Positions 34,266-44,559 of a stretch of 64,000 bases of DNA are shown piece by piece. The translations under genes and the position numbers were made by a program. Source of the DNA: Streptomyces spongiicola (GTDB lineage Bacteria > Actinomycetota > Actinomycetes > Streptomycetales > Streptomycetaceae). The stretch lies in NCBI RefSeq assembly GCF_003122365.1, contig NZ_CP029254.1, forward strand, positions 5,233,501 through 5,297,500, read 5' to 3'. The notes below the pieces were generated by a model. It had not been told where the DNA came from, did no database searches, and saw only the letters and a program-made list of their open reading frames with translations. Each line of letters begins with the position of its first letter. Within the stretch, counting starts at the first letter, position 1.

Positions 34266-36680
34266 TTACTGGCAGGCCTCGCAGGACTCCGGGTTCTCCA
34301 GGGAGCAGGCGACGGCCTCGGGGTCGGCGGCCTGCTGGACGGGGATGGTGGCGTCCGGGATGGTGGCGGCCGGGGTCGTGCCCGAGGCGGCCGGGGTCGT
34401 GCCCGAGGCGGCCCGGGCGATCCGGGTCGCGGGGCGGGACCGCAGGTAGTACGTGGTCTTCAGGCCCTGCTTCCAGGCGTACGCGTACATCGAGGAGAGC
34501 TTGCCGATGGTCGGCGTCTCCATGAACAGGTTCAGCGACTGCGACTGGTCGAGGAACGGGGTGCGGGCCGCGGCCATGTCGATCAGGCCGCGCTGCGGGA
34601 TCTCCCAGGCGGTCCGGTACAGCTCCCGCACCTCGGCCGGGATCCAGTTCAGGCCCTGCACCGAGCCGCCGGAGTCGCGCAGCGCCTCCCTGGTCTGCGC
34701 GTCCCACACGCCGAGCCGCTTCAGGTCGTCCACCAGGTAGGAGTTCACCTGGAGGAACTCGCCCGACAGCGTCTCGCGCTTGAAGAGGTTGGAGACCTGC
34801 GGCTCGATGCACTCGTACACACCCGCGATCGACGCGATGGTGGCGGTCGGCGCGATGGCGAGCAGCAGCGAGTTGCGCATGCCGGTGTCCGCGACCCGTT
34901 CGCGCAGCGCGGCCCAGCGCTCGGGCCAGGCGAAACGCGCGTCGTAGTGGTCGGGGTGCAGCACACCCCGGGCGGTGCGGGTCCGCTCCCAGGCCGGGAG
35001 CGGACCGTGGCGCTCGGCCAGGTCGCAGGACGCCTCGTAGGCGGCCAGCATGATCCGCTCGGCGATGCGCGTGGACAGGGCCTTCGCCGCGGCGGAGTCG
35101 AAGGGCAGGCGCAGCTTGAAGAAGACGTCCTGGAGGCCCATCGCGCCGAGGCCCACCGGGCGCCACCTGGCGTTGGAGCGGCCGGCCTGCTCGGTCGGGT
35201 AGTAGTTGATGTCGACGACCCGGTCGAGGAAGGTCACGGCGGTGCGGACGGTGTCGTCCAGCCGCGCCCAGTCGATCACCTCCTCGCCGTCGGCGGCGTC
35301 CCGCACGACGAACGCGCCGAGGTTCACCGAGCCGAGGTTGCAGACGGCGGTCTCGCCGTCGTCGGTCACCTCGATGATCTCGGTGCACAGGTTGGAGGAG
35401 TGGACGACGGTCCCGGGCTCCGCGGTCTGGTTGGCCGTGCGGTTGGACGCGTCCTTGAAGGTCATCCAGCCGTTGCCGGTCTGTGCGAGGGTGCGCATCA
35501 TGCGCCCGTACAGCTCGCGGGCGGGGATGGTGCGGCGGGCGAGCCCGGCGGCCTCCGCCCTGCGGTACGCGGCGTCGAAGTCGTCGCCCCAGAGGTCGGC
35601 GAGTTCCGGTACGTCGGCGGGGGAGAACAGCGACCAGTCGCTGTCGGCGTTCACCCGGCGCATGAACTCGTCGGGGATCCAGTGCGCCAGGTTGAGGTTG
35701 TGCGTGCGGCGCGCCTCCTCGCCCGTGTTGTCGCGCAGCTCCAGGAACTCCTCGATGTCCGCGTGCCAGGTCTCCAGGTACACGCACGCCGCGCCCTTGC
35801 GCCGGCCGCCCTGGTTGACGGCGGCCACCGACGAGTCCAGTGTGCGCAGGAACGGCACGATTCCGTTGGAGTGGCCGTTGGTGCCCCGGATGAGCGAACC
35901 GCGGGAGCGGATCCGGGAGTACGACAGGCCGATGCCGCCGGCGTGCTTCGAGAGCCGCGCCACCTGGTGGTAGCGCTGGTAGATGGAGTCCAGCTCGTCG
36001 AGCGGGGAGTCCAGCAGGTAGCAGGACGACATCTGGGGGTGCCGGGTGCCGGAGTTGAAGAGGGTGGGGGAGGACGGCAGGTAGTCGAGGCGGCTCATCA
36101 GCCCGTAGAGGGAGGCCACTTCCTCCAGCGCGCGCGGGGTGTCGTCCTCGGCGAGACCGCAGGCGACGCGCAGCATGAAGTACTGCGGGGTCTCGACGAC
36201 CTTGCGGGTGATCGGGTGCCGGAGCAGATAGCGGCTGTAGAGGGTGCGCAGGCCGAAGTACCCGAAGCGGTCGTCGGCGCCCGGGTCGACCAGCGCGTCG
36301 AGGCGCCGGGCGTGCGTCTGGACGAAGACGGCCGTGCGGTCCGCGATCAGCCCCTCGCGGTGGCCGACGGCGATCGAGCCGGAGAACGCGGAGGCGCCCT
36401 GGCCGGCCGCCTCTTCGGCGATGGCGAGGGTGAGCAGTCGTGCCGCGAGCCGGGAGTACGCCGGGTCCTCGGAGATCAGGCCGGCGGCCGCCTCCGTGGC
36501 CAGTTCGCGCAGTTCGGCCTCGTCCGATCCCGCGTGACGGCCCCGGAGGGCGGCCCCGGCCACCCGGCCGGGGTCGGTGTCGGGCAGGTCGGAGGTGAGT
36601 TCGGTCAGGGTCCGCAGAAGCGCGGTGCCTGGTCCGTCGGCGAGCTGCGCTGAAGCAGGATCGGGCGGCGCGATGGTCAC
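34266..36680 (-). CDS. nrdA: Class I ribonucleotide reductase large subunit
   Basis: 804 aa from GTG 36680, chosen because GGGAGAG precedes it and the residues upstream lie in the riboswitch leader. Family phrases: LPSSPTLFNSGTRHPQMSSCYLL, HSSNLCTEIIEV, and RNSLLLAIAPTATIASIAGV. The C-terminus ends SCEACQ, the shuttle cysteine pair that re-reduces the active site. It makes dNTPs with NrdB using O2. It is preceded by a cobalamin riboswitch, so it should be off when B12 allows the class II enzyme (NrdJ, not in this window) to work. An Ala/Thr-rich repeat precedes the C-terminus. Confidence 0.94.
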   Translation of the reverse strand: MTIAPPDPASAQLADGPGTALLRTLTELTSDLPDTDPGRVAGAALRGRHAGSDEAELRELATEAAAGLISEDPAYSRLAARLLTLAIAEEAAGQGASAFSGSIAVGHREGLIADRTAVFVQTHARRLDALVDPGADDRFGYFGLRTLYSRYLLRHPITRKVVETPQYFMLRVACGLAEDDTPRALEEVASLYGLMSRLDYLPSSPTLFNSGTRHPQMSSCYLLDSPLDELDSIYQRYHQVARLSKHAGGIGLSYSRIRSRGSLIRGTNGHSNGIVPFLRTLDSSVAAVNQGGRRKGAACVYLETWHADIEEFLELRDNTGEEARRTHNLNLAHWIPDEFMRRVNADSDWSLFSPADVPELADLWGDDFDAAYRRAEAAGLARRTIPARELYGRMMRTLAQTGNGWMTFKDASNRTANQTAEPGTVVHSSNLCTEIIEVTDDGETAVCNLGSVNLGAFVVRDAADGEEVIDWARLDDTVRTAVTFLDRVVDINYYPTEQAGRSNARWRPVGLGAMGLQDVFFKLRLPFDSAAAKALSTRIAERIMLAAYEASCDLAERHGPLPAWERTRTARGVLHPDHYDARFAWPERWAALRERVADTGMRNSLLLAIAPTATIASIAGVYECIEPQVSNLFKRETLSGEFLQVNSYLVDDLKRLGVWDAQTREALRDSGGSVQGLNWIPAEVRELYRTAWEIPQRGLIDMAAARTPFLDQSQSLNLFMETPTIGKLSSMYAYAWKQGLKTTYYLRSRPATRIARAASGTTPAASGTTPAATIPDATIPVQQAADPEAVACSLENPESCEACQ

Positions 36681-36804
36681 GGGGTGCTCTCCCTCGCTCG
36701 GCTGGGGGCCGGCGGGGCAGGGGCACGGACGCACACCCGGGCAGGGCGGACCGCGTCCACCGGCCTGTTCCGCGAGGCCCGGACGTCTGGGCACCCGGGC
36801 CGGA

Positions 36805-36940
36805 CGGTCCGGGCGCACCGCCGGCAGGTTCTCGGACTCACCCGGGCGTGCGGGTCCTGGTCTCGGACCAGCGCACACCGGTACACCGTTGCGGGACAGT
36901 TCCGGATTCCCACCGGATTCCCCTGCGTCGACAGCGAGGA
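36805..36940 (-). promoter_or_regulatory. Cobalamin (B12) riboswitch upstream of nrdAB
   Basis: Read on the minus strand, the leader contains GAATCCGGTGGGAATCCGG, then ACTGTCCCGCAACGGTG, a variable arm, and the B12 box GTGAGTCCGAGAACCTGCC (36824-36842). These are the conserved cobalamin aptamer elements in order and spacing. The start of nrdA is about 140 bases downstream of the box. A B12 riboswitch upstream of nrdABS is known in S. coelicolor, so the role (repression by adenosylcobalamin) follows from that. Exact ends are approximate. Confidence 0.93.
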
Positions 36941-36942
36941 TG

Positions 36943-36991
36943 AGCATACATGTAGGGGGGGTGAGTTGAGGTACCCCCCACATCTTGTGTC
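36943..36991 (-). promoter_or_regulatory. Candidate NrdR box pair and nrdAB promoter
   Basis: Two palindromic elements lie upstream of the riboswitch: ATACATGTAG (36946-36955) and CACATCTTGTGT (36979-36990), with centres about 33 bases apart, near three helical turns. Such pairs are typical of NrdR repression of RNR operons. The first overlaps a TATGCT -10-like box on the minus strand (36943-36948). Confidence 0.55.
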
Positions 36992-37149
36992 GTGACCCGC
37001 TCAGAGCTTCAGGCGTGGCTGAGCGGGGGCGGCAGCCCGGGCACGGGTCTCCCGCCTCCGTCCCGTGCGGGGAAGGGGCACGCGGACGGGCCTCCGGCCC
37101 TCCCCGGGGGAGGCGCGGAGGCCCGTGGACGGCCGGCCGGACCGGGTGC

Positions 37150-37428
37150 TCAGCAGCAGCGGAATCCCTTGCGGGGGTCGGCCTCCCGTTCGTCCGTGCG
37201 GCGGCGTTCGAACTCGCGGCGGGACATCACCTCCGCGTCGGGGTCGTGCGCCCGGGTGTGGGCCACATAGCGGTCGTACACCGACTCGCCCGAGACCTCG
37301 CGCACGTACCAGCGGACCCAGCGCACCGCGCGCCGTACGCCGCGCACCACCGCCGCACCCGCCCTGCCCGCCGTACCCGCCGTACCCGCCCTGCCCGCCG
37401 TACCCGCCCGTCCCGCCGTACCCGTCAT
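37150..37428 (-). CDS. YbdD/YjiX family protein, CstA partner
   Basis: About 92 aa. The conserved core WVRWYVREVSGESVYDRYVAH, then AEVMSRREFERRRTDEREAD and the terminal GFRCC, matches YbdD/YjiX (DUF466), a small partner of CstA-type transporters. The start is uncertain: the first ~30 residues are a TAGRAG repeat made by a 15-18 bp microsatellite, and a GTG nearer the core is possible. It lies 87 bp downstream of the cstA-type gene on the same strand. Confidence 0.8.
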   Translation of the reverse strand: MTGTAGRAGTAGRAGTAGTAGRAGAAVVRGVRRAVRWVRWYVREVSGESVYDRYVAHTRAHDPDAEVMSRREFERRRTDEREADPRKGFRCC

Positions 37429-37500
37429 GCGCGCCCCACCCGTCCTGTCATACCCGCCGTACCCGCCCGTCCCGTCCCGCCCTGCCCGCCCCACCCGTCA
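37350..37500. repeat. 15-18 bp tandem repeat in and before ybdD-type gene
   Basis: Repeats of tacccgccctgcccgccg-like units cover the 5' end of the ybdD-type gene and the gap to the cstA-type gene. In the gene they encode Thr-Ala-Gly-Arg-Ala-Gly units. Confidence 0.8.
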
Positions 37501-37515
37501 TGCGCGCCACGGTGC

Positions 37516-39717
<2,202 letters not shown>

Positions 39718-40060
39718 GGTGTGGCTCCCGTCCCCTGATCCCCTGGTGATCGCCGGTAACGCGCGAGCAATCTAGGCGACCGCCGCCTCGGGCGTCACCC
39801 CCGGTTCGCATCTCGGTACGGCAAAGACTGCGAGGGCGGCGTCGGGCACGGGACTGCTCCACGACCCCCGGCGGGGCCCCGGCTGAACTCCGACAGAACT
39901 CCGAGGGGGCTCCGGCTGAACTCCGACAGAACTCCGGCAGGGCTCTGGCAGAACCAACTCCGACAGAACTCCGGTAGAACTCCGGCAGGGCTCTGGCTGA
40001 ACTGCCCGGTAGGGCCCCGGCAGAACTCCGGCAGGGGCCGAGCCCGGGCTCGGCGGGCCG
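39718..40060. repeat. Gap with aactccggcag-type repeats
   Basis: From about 39860 to 40035 the sequence is a series of 11-22 bp units (aactccgacag, aactccggcag, ggctctggctg). A TAGATT/TTGCTC stretch near 39760-39772 may hold the cstA promoter. No gene is called. Confidence 0.75.
40037..40054 (-). terminator. Palindrome after dasR
   Basis: An 18-bp perfect palindrome (GCCGAGCCC and its complement) lies six bases after the dasR stop. It may be a weak terminator; the stem would have no loop beyond its own centre. Confidence 0.45.
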
Positions 40061-40828
40061 TCAGGAGGTCCCGGGGCGCCGGAGTCTGGCCACGAACTTG
40101 TAGCGGTCGCCCCGGTAGACCGAGCGGACCCACTCCACGGGCTCGCCGCCGGCGTCGCGCGAGTGCCGGGAGAGCATCAGCATCGGCAGGCCGACGTCCG
40201 TGCCGAGCAGTCCCGCCTCGCGGGGGGTGGCCAGGGAGGTCTCGATGGTCTCCTCGGCCTCGGCGGGACGGACGTCGTACACCTCGGCCAGCGCGGTGTA
40301 GAGGGAGGTGTACTTCACCAGGGACCGGCGCAGCGCCGGGAAGCGCTTCGCGGACAGGTGCGTGGTCTCGATCGCCATCGGCTCGCCGCTGGCCAGCCGC
40401 AGGCGCTCGATGCGCAGCACCCGTCCGCCCGGTGCGATGTCCAGCAGCCCGGCGAGCGTGTCGTCGGCCGTCACATAGCCGATGTCCAGCAGTTGCGACG
40501 CGGGTTCCAGGCCCTGGGCCAGCATGTCCTCGGTGTAGGAGGTCAGTTGGAGCGCCTGGGAGACCTTGGGCTTGGCGACGAACGTGCCCTTGCCCTGGAT
40601 GCGCTCCAGCCGTCCCTCGACGACCAGTTCCTGGAGCGCCTGGCGGACGGTGGTGCGCGAGGTGTCGAACTCGGCGGCGAGCGTGCGCTCCGGGGGCACG
40701 GGCGTGCCGGGCGGCATGGTCTCCGTCATGTCGAGCAGGTGCCTTTTGAGGCGGTAGTACTTGGGTACGCGTGCGGTCCGGGCCGCCGTCCCGTTCTCCG
40801 GCCCGGTGCCTGACCCGTCCGTGGTCAT
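40061..40828 (-). CDS. dasR: GntR/HutC-family regulator DasR
   Basis: 255 aa. The HTH region (PPERTLAAEFDTSRTTVRQA, about 45-64) and effector domain (LTSYTEDMLAQGLEPASQLL, KYTSLYTALAEVYDV, PMLMLSRHS) agree closely with remembered S. coelicolor DasR. It represses GlcNAc and chitin genes until bound to phosphorylated amino sugars, and links nutrient state to development and antibiotics. It is divergent from dasA, across two dre sites. The -10-like TATAAG on the minus strand lies just outside dre 1, so autoregulation is possible. Confidence 0.95.
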   Translation of the reverse strand: MTTDGSGTGPENGTAARTARVPKYYRLKRHLLDMTETMPPGTPVPPERTLAAEFDTSRTTVRQALQELVVEGRLERIQGKGTFVAKPKVSQALQLTSYTEDMLAQGLEPASQLLDIGYVTADDTLAGLLDIAPGGRVLRIERLRLASGEPMAIETTHLSAKRFPALRRSLVKYTSLYTALAEVYDVRPAEAEETIETSLATPREAGLLGTDVGLPMLMLSRHSRDAGGEPVEWVRSVYRGDRYKFVARLRRPGTS

Positions 40829-40985
40829 GGCCTGCCTTCCCGACTCGTGTGGTGCTGCCGTCACCGGCTCCTCCGTTGGTTGCGGCTCACATGGTGGCAC
40901 GGTCCGGTCACGGGTCGTCGCCCTCCCTCGGGTGTCGGTCCGGTAACGGACGCGACAGCCCTTCTTATACACCCTTGACACCCCT

Positions 40986-41001
40986 AAAGGTCTAGGCCAA
41001 G
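40986..41001. promoter_or_regulatory. dre site 1 (DasR operator)
   Basis: AAAGGTCTAGGCCAAG aligns with the dre consensus ACTGGTCTAGACCACT over the core GGTCTAG-CCA. It lies just after a TTGACA -35 box (40975-40980) of dasA. Confidence 0.8.
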
Positions 41002-41009
41002 CTCGCGGT

Positions 41010-41025
41010 ACTGGTCTAAACCATT
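41010..41025. promoter_or_regulatory. dre site 2 (DasR operator)
   Basis: ACTGGTCTAAACCATT is a near-perfect dre. It is 24 bases from site 1, between the divergent dasR and dasA genes, as in S. coelicolor where dasA has paired dre sites. Confidence 0.92.
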
Positions 41026-41118
41026 TAGGGCCATGTCCCGGCCCCACGGGCGGTCTCGGCGTACGACTCCGTGTTCCTCGCGGTGGACGGGGGGTGCAGC
41101 ATCCCTGAGGAGGGTGGC

Positions 41119-42393
41119 GTGAAGCGCAAGCTCATCGCGGCGATCGGCGTCGCGGGCATGATGGCCGGCCTCGCCGCGTGCGGTTCCGGCGGCGGGGACG
41201 AGGCCGGGGCGGACGTCGGGGAACTCACCGTCTGGCTGACGGTCGACGCCCAGAACAACTGGCCCGAGCTGGTGAAGGCGGCCGACGACGCGGTCACCGG
41301 AAAGCACCCCGGCCTCAGGATCAGGCACGAGTACTACGGCTGGCCGGACAAGAACGCCAAGCTCGACGCCGTCCTCGCCACCGACAAGGCCCCCGACGTC
41401 GTCGAGATGGGCAACACCGAGATGCTCGGCTACATGGTCAAGGGCGCCTTCGCCGAGGTCGACCCGAAGCGCTTCGACCGGTCCGACGCCTGGCTCGACG
41501 GCCTGCGGGAGTCCGTCACCTACGAGGGCCGGACCTACGGCGTCCCCTACTACGCGGGCGGCCGCGTAGGCAACTGGCGCAAGGACGTCGCCGCCGAGGC
41601 CGGGGTGGAGACCCCGCCGGGGACGTACGCGGAACTGACCGCCGCCCTGGACGCGATCCAGAAGAAGAAGGGCCCCGGGTTCAGCGCCTGGTACCAGCCC
41701 TCGCCGGACTGGTACGCCGCGATGTCCTTCGTCTACGACGCGGGCGGCGCCATCGCCGAGCAGGAGGGCGGCCGGTGGAGGGCCACCCTCTCCTCGCCCG
41801 AGTCCCTCAAGGGCCTGAACGAGTACAAGAGGGTGCTCGACACCTATATGAAGGCCGACAAGACCAAGGACGAGTCGGACCGCCACATCGTGTACGGCCA
41901 GGGCAACGCCGGCATGATCTTCGGCGCTGCCTGGGAGGGCGCGACCGCCGAGGATCCCGGGAACGACAAGACCGGCAAGCTCAGGGGCAACCTCGAGAAC
42001 TTCGTGATGCCCGGCCCGTCCGGCGGCAACATGCCCGTGTTCCTGGGCGGTTCGGACCTGGCCATCCCGGTCAGGTCGAAGGCGCAGGACGTCGCCGCTG
42101 AGTGGATCAACGCCTTCACCGGCGCCCGCGGGCAGCAGGGCCTGCTCGCCAAGGGCAACCTGCCCAACAACAAGACGGACCTGGCGGCCCTGAAGGGCGA
42201 TCCGAAGACGGCCGTACCGGCCACCGCCGCCGAGTCCAGCTGGTTCGTCCCGATGGCACCGGGCTGGGGCCGGGTGGAGAAGGCCCAGACCCTGAAGACC
42301 ATGCTCCGGCAGATCGGGACCGGGAAGAAGTCGGTCGAGGAGGCCGCGAAGTCGGCCGACGAGGCGATCGACAAGGTCATCAACACCAAGTGA
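41119..42393 (+). CDS. dasA: Chitobiose ABC transporter, binding lipoprotein DasA
   Basis: 424 aa from GTG 41119 with GAGGAGGG before it. A lipoprotein signal ends at the lipobox LAAC (Cys21). The rest is a group 1 sugar-binding protein (LTVWLTVDAQNNWPELVKAAD; PDVVEMGNTEMLGYM). It binds N,N'-diacetylchitobiose at the outer membrane face and feeds DasBC. Paired dre sites control it. A hairpin separates it from dasB. Confidence 0.94.
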   Translation: MKRKLIAAIGVAGMMAGLAACGSGGGDEAGADVGELTVWLTVDAQNNWPELVKAADDAVTGKHPGLRIRHEYYGWPDKNAKLDAVLATDKAPDVVEMGNTEMLGYMVKGAFAEVDPKRFDRSDAWLDGLRESVTYEGRTYGVPYYAGGRVGNWRKDVAAEAGVETPPGTYAELTAALDAIQKKKGPGFSAWYQPSPDWYAAMSFVYDAGGAIAEQEGGRWRATLSSPESLKGLNEYKRVLDTYMKADKTKDESDRHIVYGQGNAGMIFGAAWEGATAEDPGNDKTGKLRGNLENFVMPGPSGGNMPVFLGGSDLAIPVRSKAQDVAAEWINAFTGARGQQGLLAKGNLPNNKTDLAALKGDPKTAVPATAAESSWFVPMAPGWGRVEKAQTLKTMLRQIGTGKKSVEEAAKSADEAIDKVINTK

Positions 42394-42400
42394 CCCTCCG

Positions 42401-42432
42401 GCAGGGCCCCGTCACCGACGGCGGGGCCCTGC
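42401..42432 (+). terminator. Intra-operon hairpin between dasA and dasB
   Basis: An 11-bp perfect stem (gcagggccccg) with a 10-base loop, 7 bases after the dasA stop. Such a structure would let most transcripts end after dasA or stabilise its mRNA, giving more binding protein than permease. Confidence 0.75.
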
Positions 42433-42467
42433 TCCCGTACCAGGAGAAGGACGGCTGGGAGCGCCCG

Positions 42468-43691
42468 ATGAGTGCCGCAGACACGACCACTGCCAAGGTG
42501 CCGCCGACGCGGCCGCCGGCATCCCATGGAGCCGGTGGAGGGACCGGTGGAGGCGCCGGTCAGGGGACCGGTGAAGGGACCGGTGGAGGGACCGGTGGAG
42601 GCGCCGGTCAGGGGACCGGTGAAGGGACCGGTGGAGGGACCGGTGGAGGGACCGGCGGAGGCGCCGGTGAAGGGACCGGTGAAGGGACCGGTGGAGGGAC
42701 GGGTGGCGGCGCCGGTCAAGGGGCCGGTCAAGGGGCCGGCGGAGGCGCCGGCGGGACCGGTGCGGCGGGGCGGCCGGCCCGGCAGCGGCGCCGGCCCGCA
42801 GGTGGCGGGGCCGCGATCCCGTGGGCGCTGCTCGCTCCCTGCCTGCTGGTGCTGCTGCTCGTCCTCGGCTATCCGCTGACCCGGCTGGTGGCCCTCTCCT
42901 TCCAGAAGTTCGAACAGCCCCAGCTGTGGGGCTTCCAGCAGCCCGAGCAGGTCGGCCTCGCCAACTTCACCAGGATCCTCGGGGACGGGGAGTTCTGGGC
43001 CGTCGTCGTCCGCACCGTCCTCTTCGCCGGTGGCGCGGTGACCCTCACCATGGTGCTCGGCATGCTGACGGCCCTGCTGCTGCAGCGGGTGTCCGGCTGG
43101 GTGAAGGTACTGGTCAACATCGCGCTCGTGGCCGGCTGGGGCATGCCCGTCATCGTCGCCACCGCCATCTTCAAATGGCTTTTCGACACCGACTACGGAG
43201 TGCTCAACTGGCTGCTGAGCAGGCTCCCCGGTGTCGACATGATCGGGCACAACTGGTTCGCCGGCGGCCCGCAGGGCCTCGCCGTCATCATGCTGCTCGT
43301 GGTCTGGGGCGCCGTCCCCTTCGTGGCCATCACGCTCGGCGCGGGGCTCACCCAGGTGCCCAGGGAACTCGAGGAGGCCGCCCGGCTCGACGGCGCCGGC
43401 TCGTGGGGCGTGTTCCGCTACGTCACCCTGCCGGTCCTCAAACCGATCATCGTGATGCTCACCACGCTCTCCGTGATCTGGGACATGGGTGTCTTCCCGC
43501 AGGTCTTCGTGATGCGGAACGGACATCCCGAGGCGGAGTTCCAGCTGCTGACGACCTACTCGTACGACAAGGCCTTCGTGGTCAACGACTACGGCGGCGG
43601 CTCGGCGATCGCCCTGGTCACGGTCGTGCTGCTGCTCGGCGTGGTCGCCGTCTACATGCGCCAGATGCTCAGGATCGGAGAAGTCGGGTGA
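42468..43691 (+). CDS. dasB: Chitobiose ABC transporter permease DasB, with Gly-rich N-terminal repeat
   Basis: 407 aa from ATG 42468. Six transmembrane helices begin near residue 122 (IPWALLAPCLLVLLLVLGY). The permease EAA loop is EEAARLDGAGSWGVF. Residues about 20-100 are an unusual Gly/Thr/Ala repeat (units GGGTGGGAGQGTGEGTG) made by a 12-15 bp minisatellite (42537-42760). Typical MalF-like permeases lack this; it would be a disordered cytoplasmic extension. It overlaps dasC (GTGA). Confidence 0.9.
   Translation: MSAADTTTAKVPPTRPPASHGAGGGTGGGAGQGTGEGTGGGTGGGAGQGTGEGTGGGTGGGTGGGAGEGTGEGTGGGTGGGAGQGAGQGAGGGAGGTGAAGRPARQRRRPAGGGAAIPWALLAPCLLVLLLVLGYPLTRLVALSFQKFEQPQLWGFQQPEQVGLANFTRILGDGEFWAVVVRTVLFAGGAVTLTMVLGMLTALLLQRVSGWVKVLVNIALVAGWGMPVIVATAIFKWLFDTDYGVLNWLLSRLPGVDMIGHNWFAGGPQGLAVIMLLVVWGAVPFVAITLGAGLTQVPRELEEAARLDGAGSWGVFRYVTLPVLKPIIVMLTTLSVIWDMGVFPQVFVMRNGHPEAEFQLLTTYSYDKAFVVNDYGGGSAIALVTVVLLLGVVAVYMRQMLRIGEVG
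42537..42760. repeat. In-frame minisatellite in dasB
   Basis: Repeated ggaccggtggagg / gcgccggtcagg / ggaccggtgaagg units, in multiples of three bases, so the dasB frame stays open. They encode the Gly-rich N-terminal extension. Confidence 0.93.
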
Positions 43692-44551
43692 ACGCCGTGA
43701 CCGGGAACGTTGCCCCGCTCGGCCGCCGCGGGACCGGACGCGGCAGGCTCGGCTGGAACCTGCTCGGCCTGCTGGTCTTCGCCACCGCGGGCTTCCCCGT
43801 CTACTGGATGCTCAACACGGCCCTCAAACCCGCGAGGGACGCGATCGACCCGGACCCGCTCTTCTTCCCCCGGACGTTCACCCCGGAGAACTTCGCCCGC
43901 GCCTTCGAGGTCGCCGACTTCTGGGGCCCGGTCGGCCGCAGCCTCGCCGTCTCGCTGGTCGTGGTGCTCATCGGCATCACGGTCGGCATGCTGGCGGCGC
44001 TGGCGATATCGCGCTTCGCCTTCCGCGGCCGCAAGGTCGTGATCGTCGGCATCCTGGCCGTCCAGATGGTCCCGCTGGTCGCGATGATCATTCCGGTGTT
44101 CCTGCTCCTGAACGACCTCGGCCAGTACGACAGGCTCACCGGTCTGATCATCACCTACCTCACCTTCGTCCTCCCCTTCACGGTGTGGACGCTGCGCGGG
44201 TTCATCGTCAACATCCCGAAGGAGCTGGAGGAGGCGGCCATGGTCGACGGCTGCACCCGTACCGGCGCCTTCGTGCGGGTGGTCCTCCCGCTGCTCGCCC
44301 CGGGCATGGTGGCCACGTCCGTGTACGCCTTCATCCAGGCGTGGAACGAGTACCTGTACGCCCTGATGCTGATGAGCCAGCAGAACCAGACCGCCACCGT
44401 CTGGCTCGGCAACTTCACCACCAAGCACGGCACCGAGTACGCGCCGATGATGGCCGGTGCCACGATGATGGCCGTCCCCGTCGTGATCCTCTTCCTCCTC
44501 GTCCAGCGCAGGATGGCCGCGGGTCTGACGGCCGGCGCAGTGAAGGGATGA
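43688..44551 (+). CDS. dasC: Chitobiose ABC transporter permease DasC
   Basis: 287 aa, six transmembrane helices, with the EAA loop EEAAMVDGCTRTGAF. It pairs with DasB; the ATPase (MsiK in Streptomyces) is encoded elsewhere and none is present here. The GTG overlaps the dasB stop (GTGA), and its stop overlaps or abuts dasD. Confidence 0.94.
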   Translation: MNAVTGNVAPLGRRGTGRGRLGWNLLGLLVFATAGFPVYWMLNTALKPARDAIDPDPLFFPRTFTPENFARAFEVADFWGPVGRSLAVSLVVVLIGITVGMLAALAISRFAFRGRKVVIVGILAVQMVPLVAMIIPVFLLLNDLGQYDRLTGLIITYLTFVLPFTVWTLRGFIVNIPKELEEAAMVDGCTRTGAFVRVVLPLLAPGMVATSVYAFIQAWNEYLYALMLMSQQNQTATVWLGNFTTKHGTEYAPMMAGATMMAVPVVILFLLVQRRMAAGLTAGAVKG

Positions 44552-44559
44552 ACCCTCCC

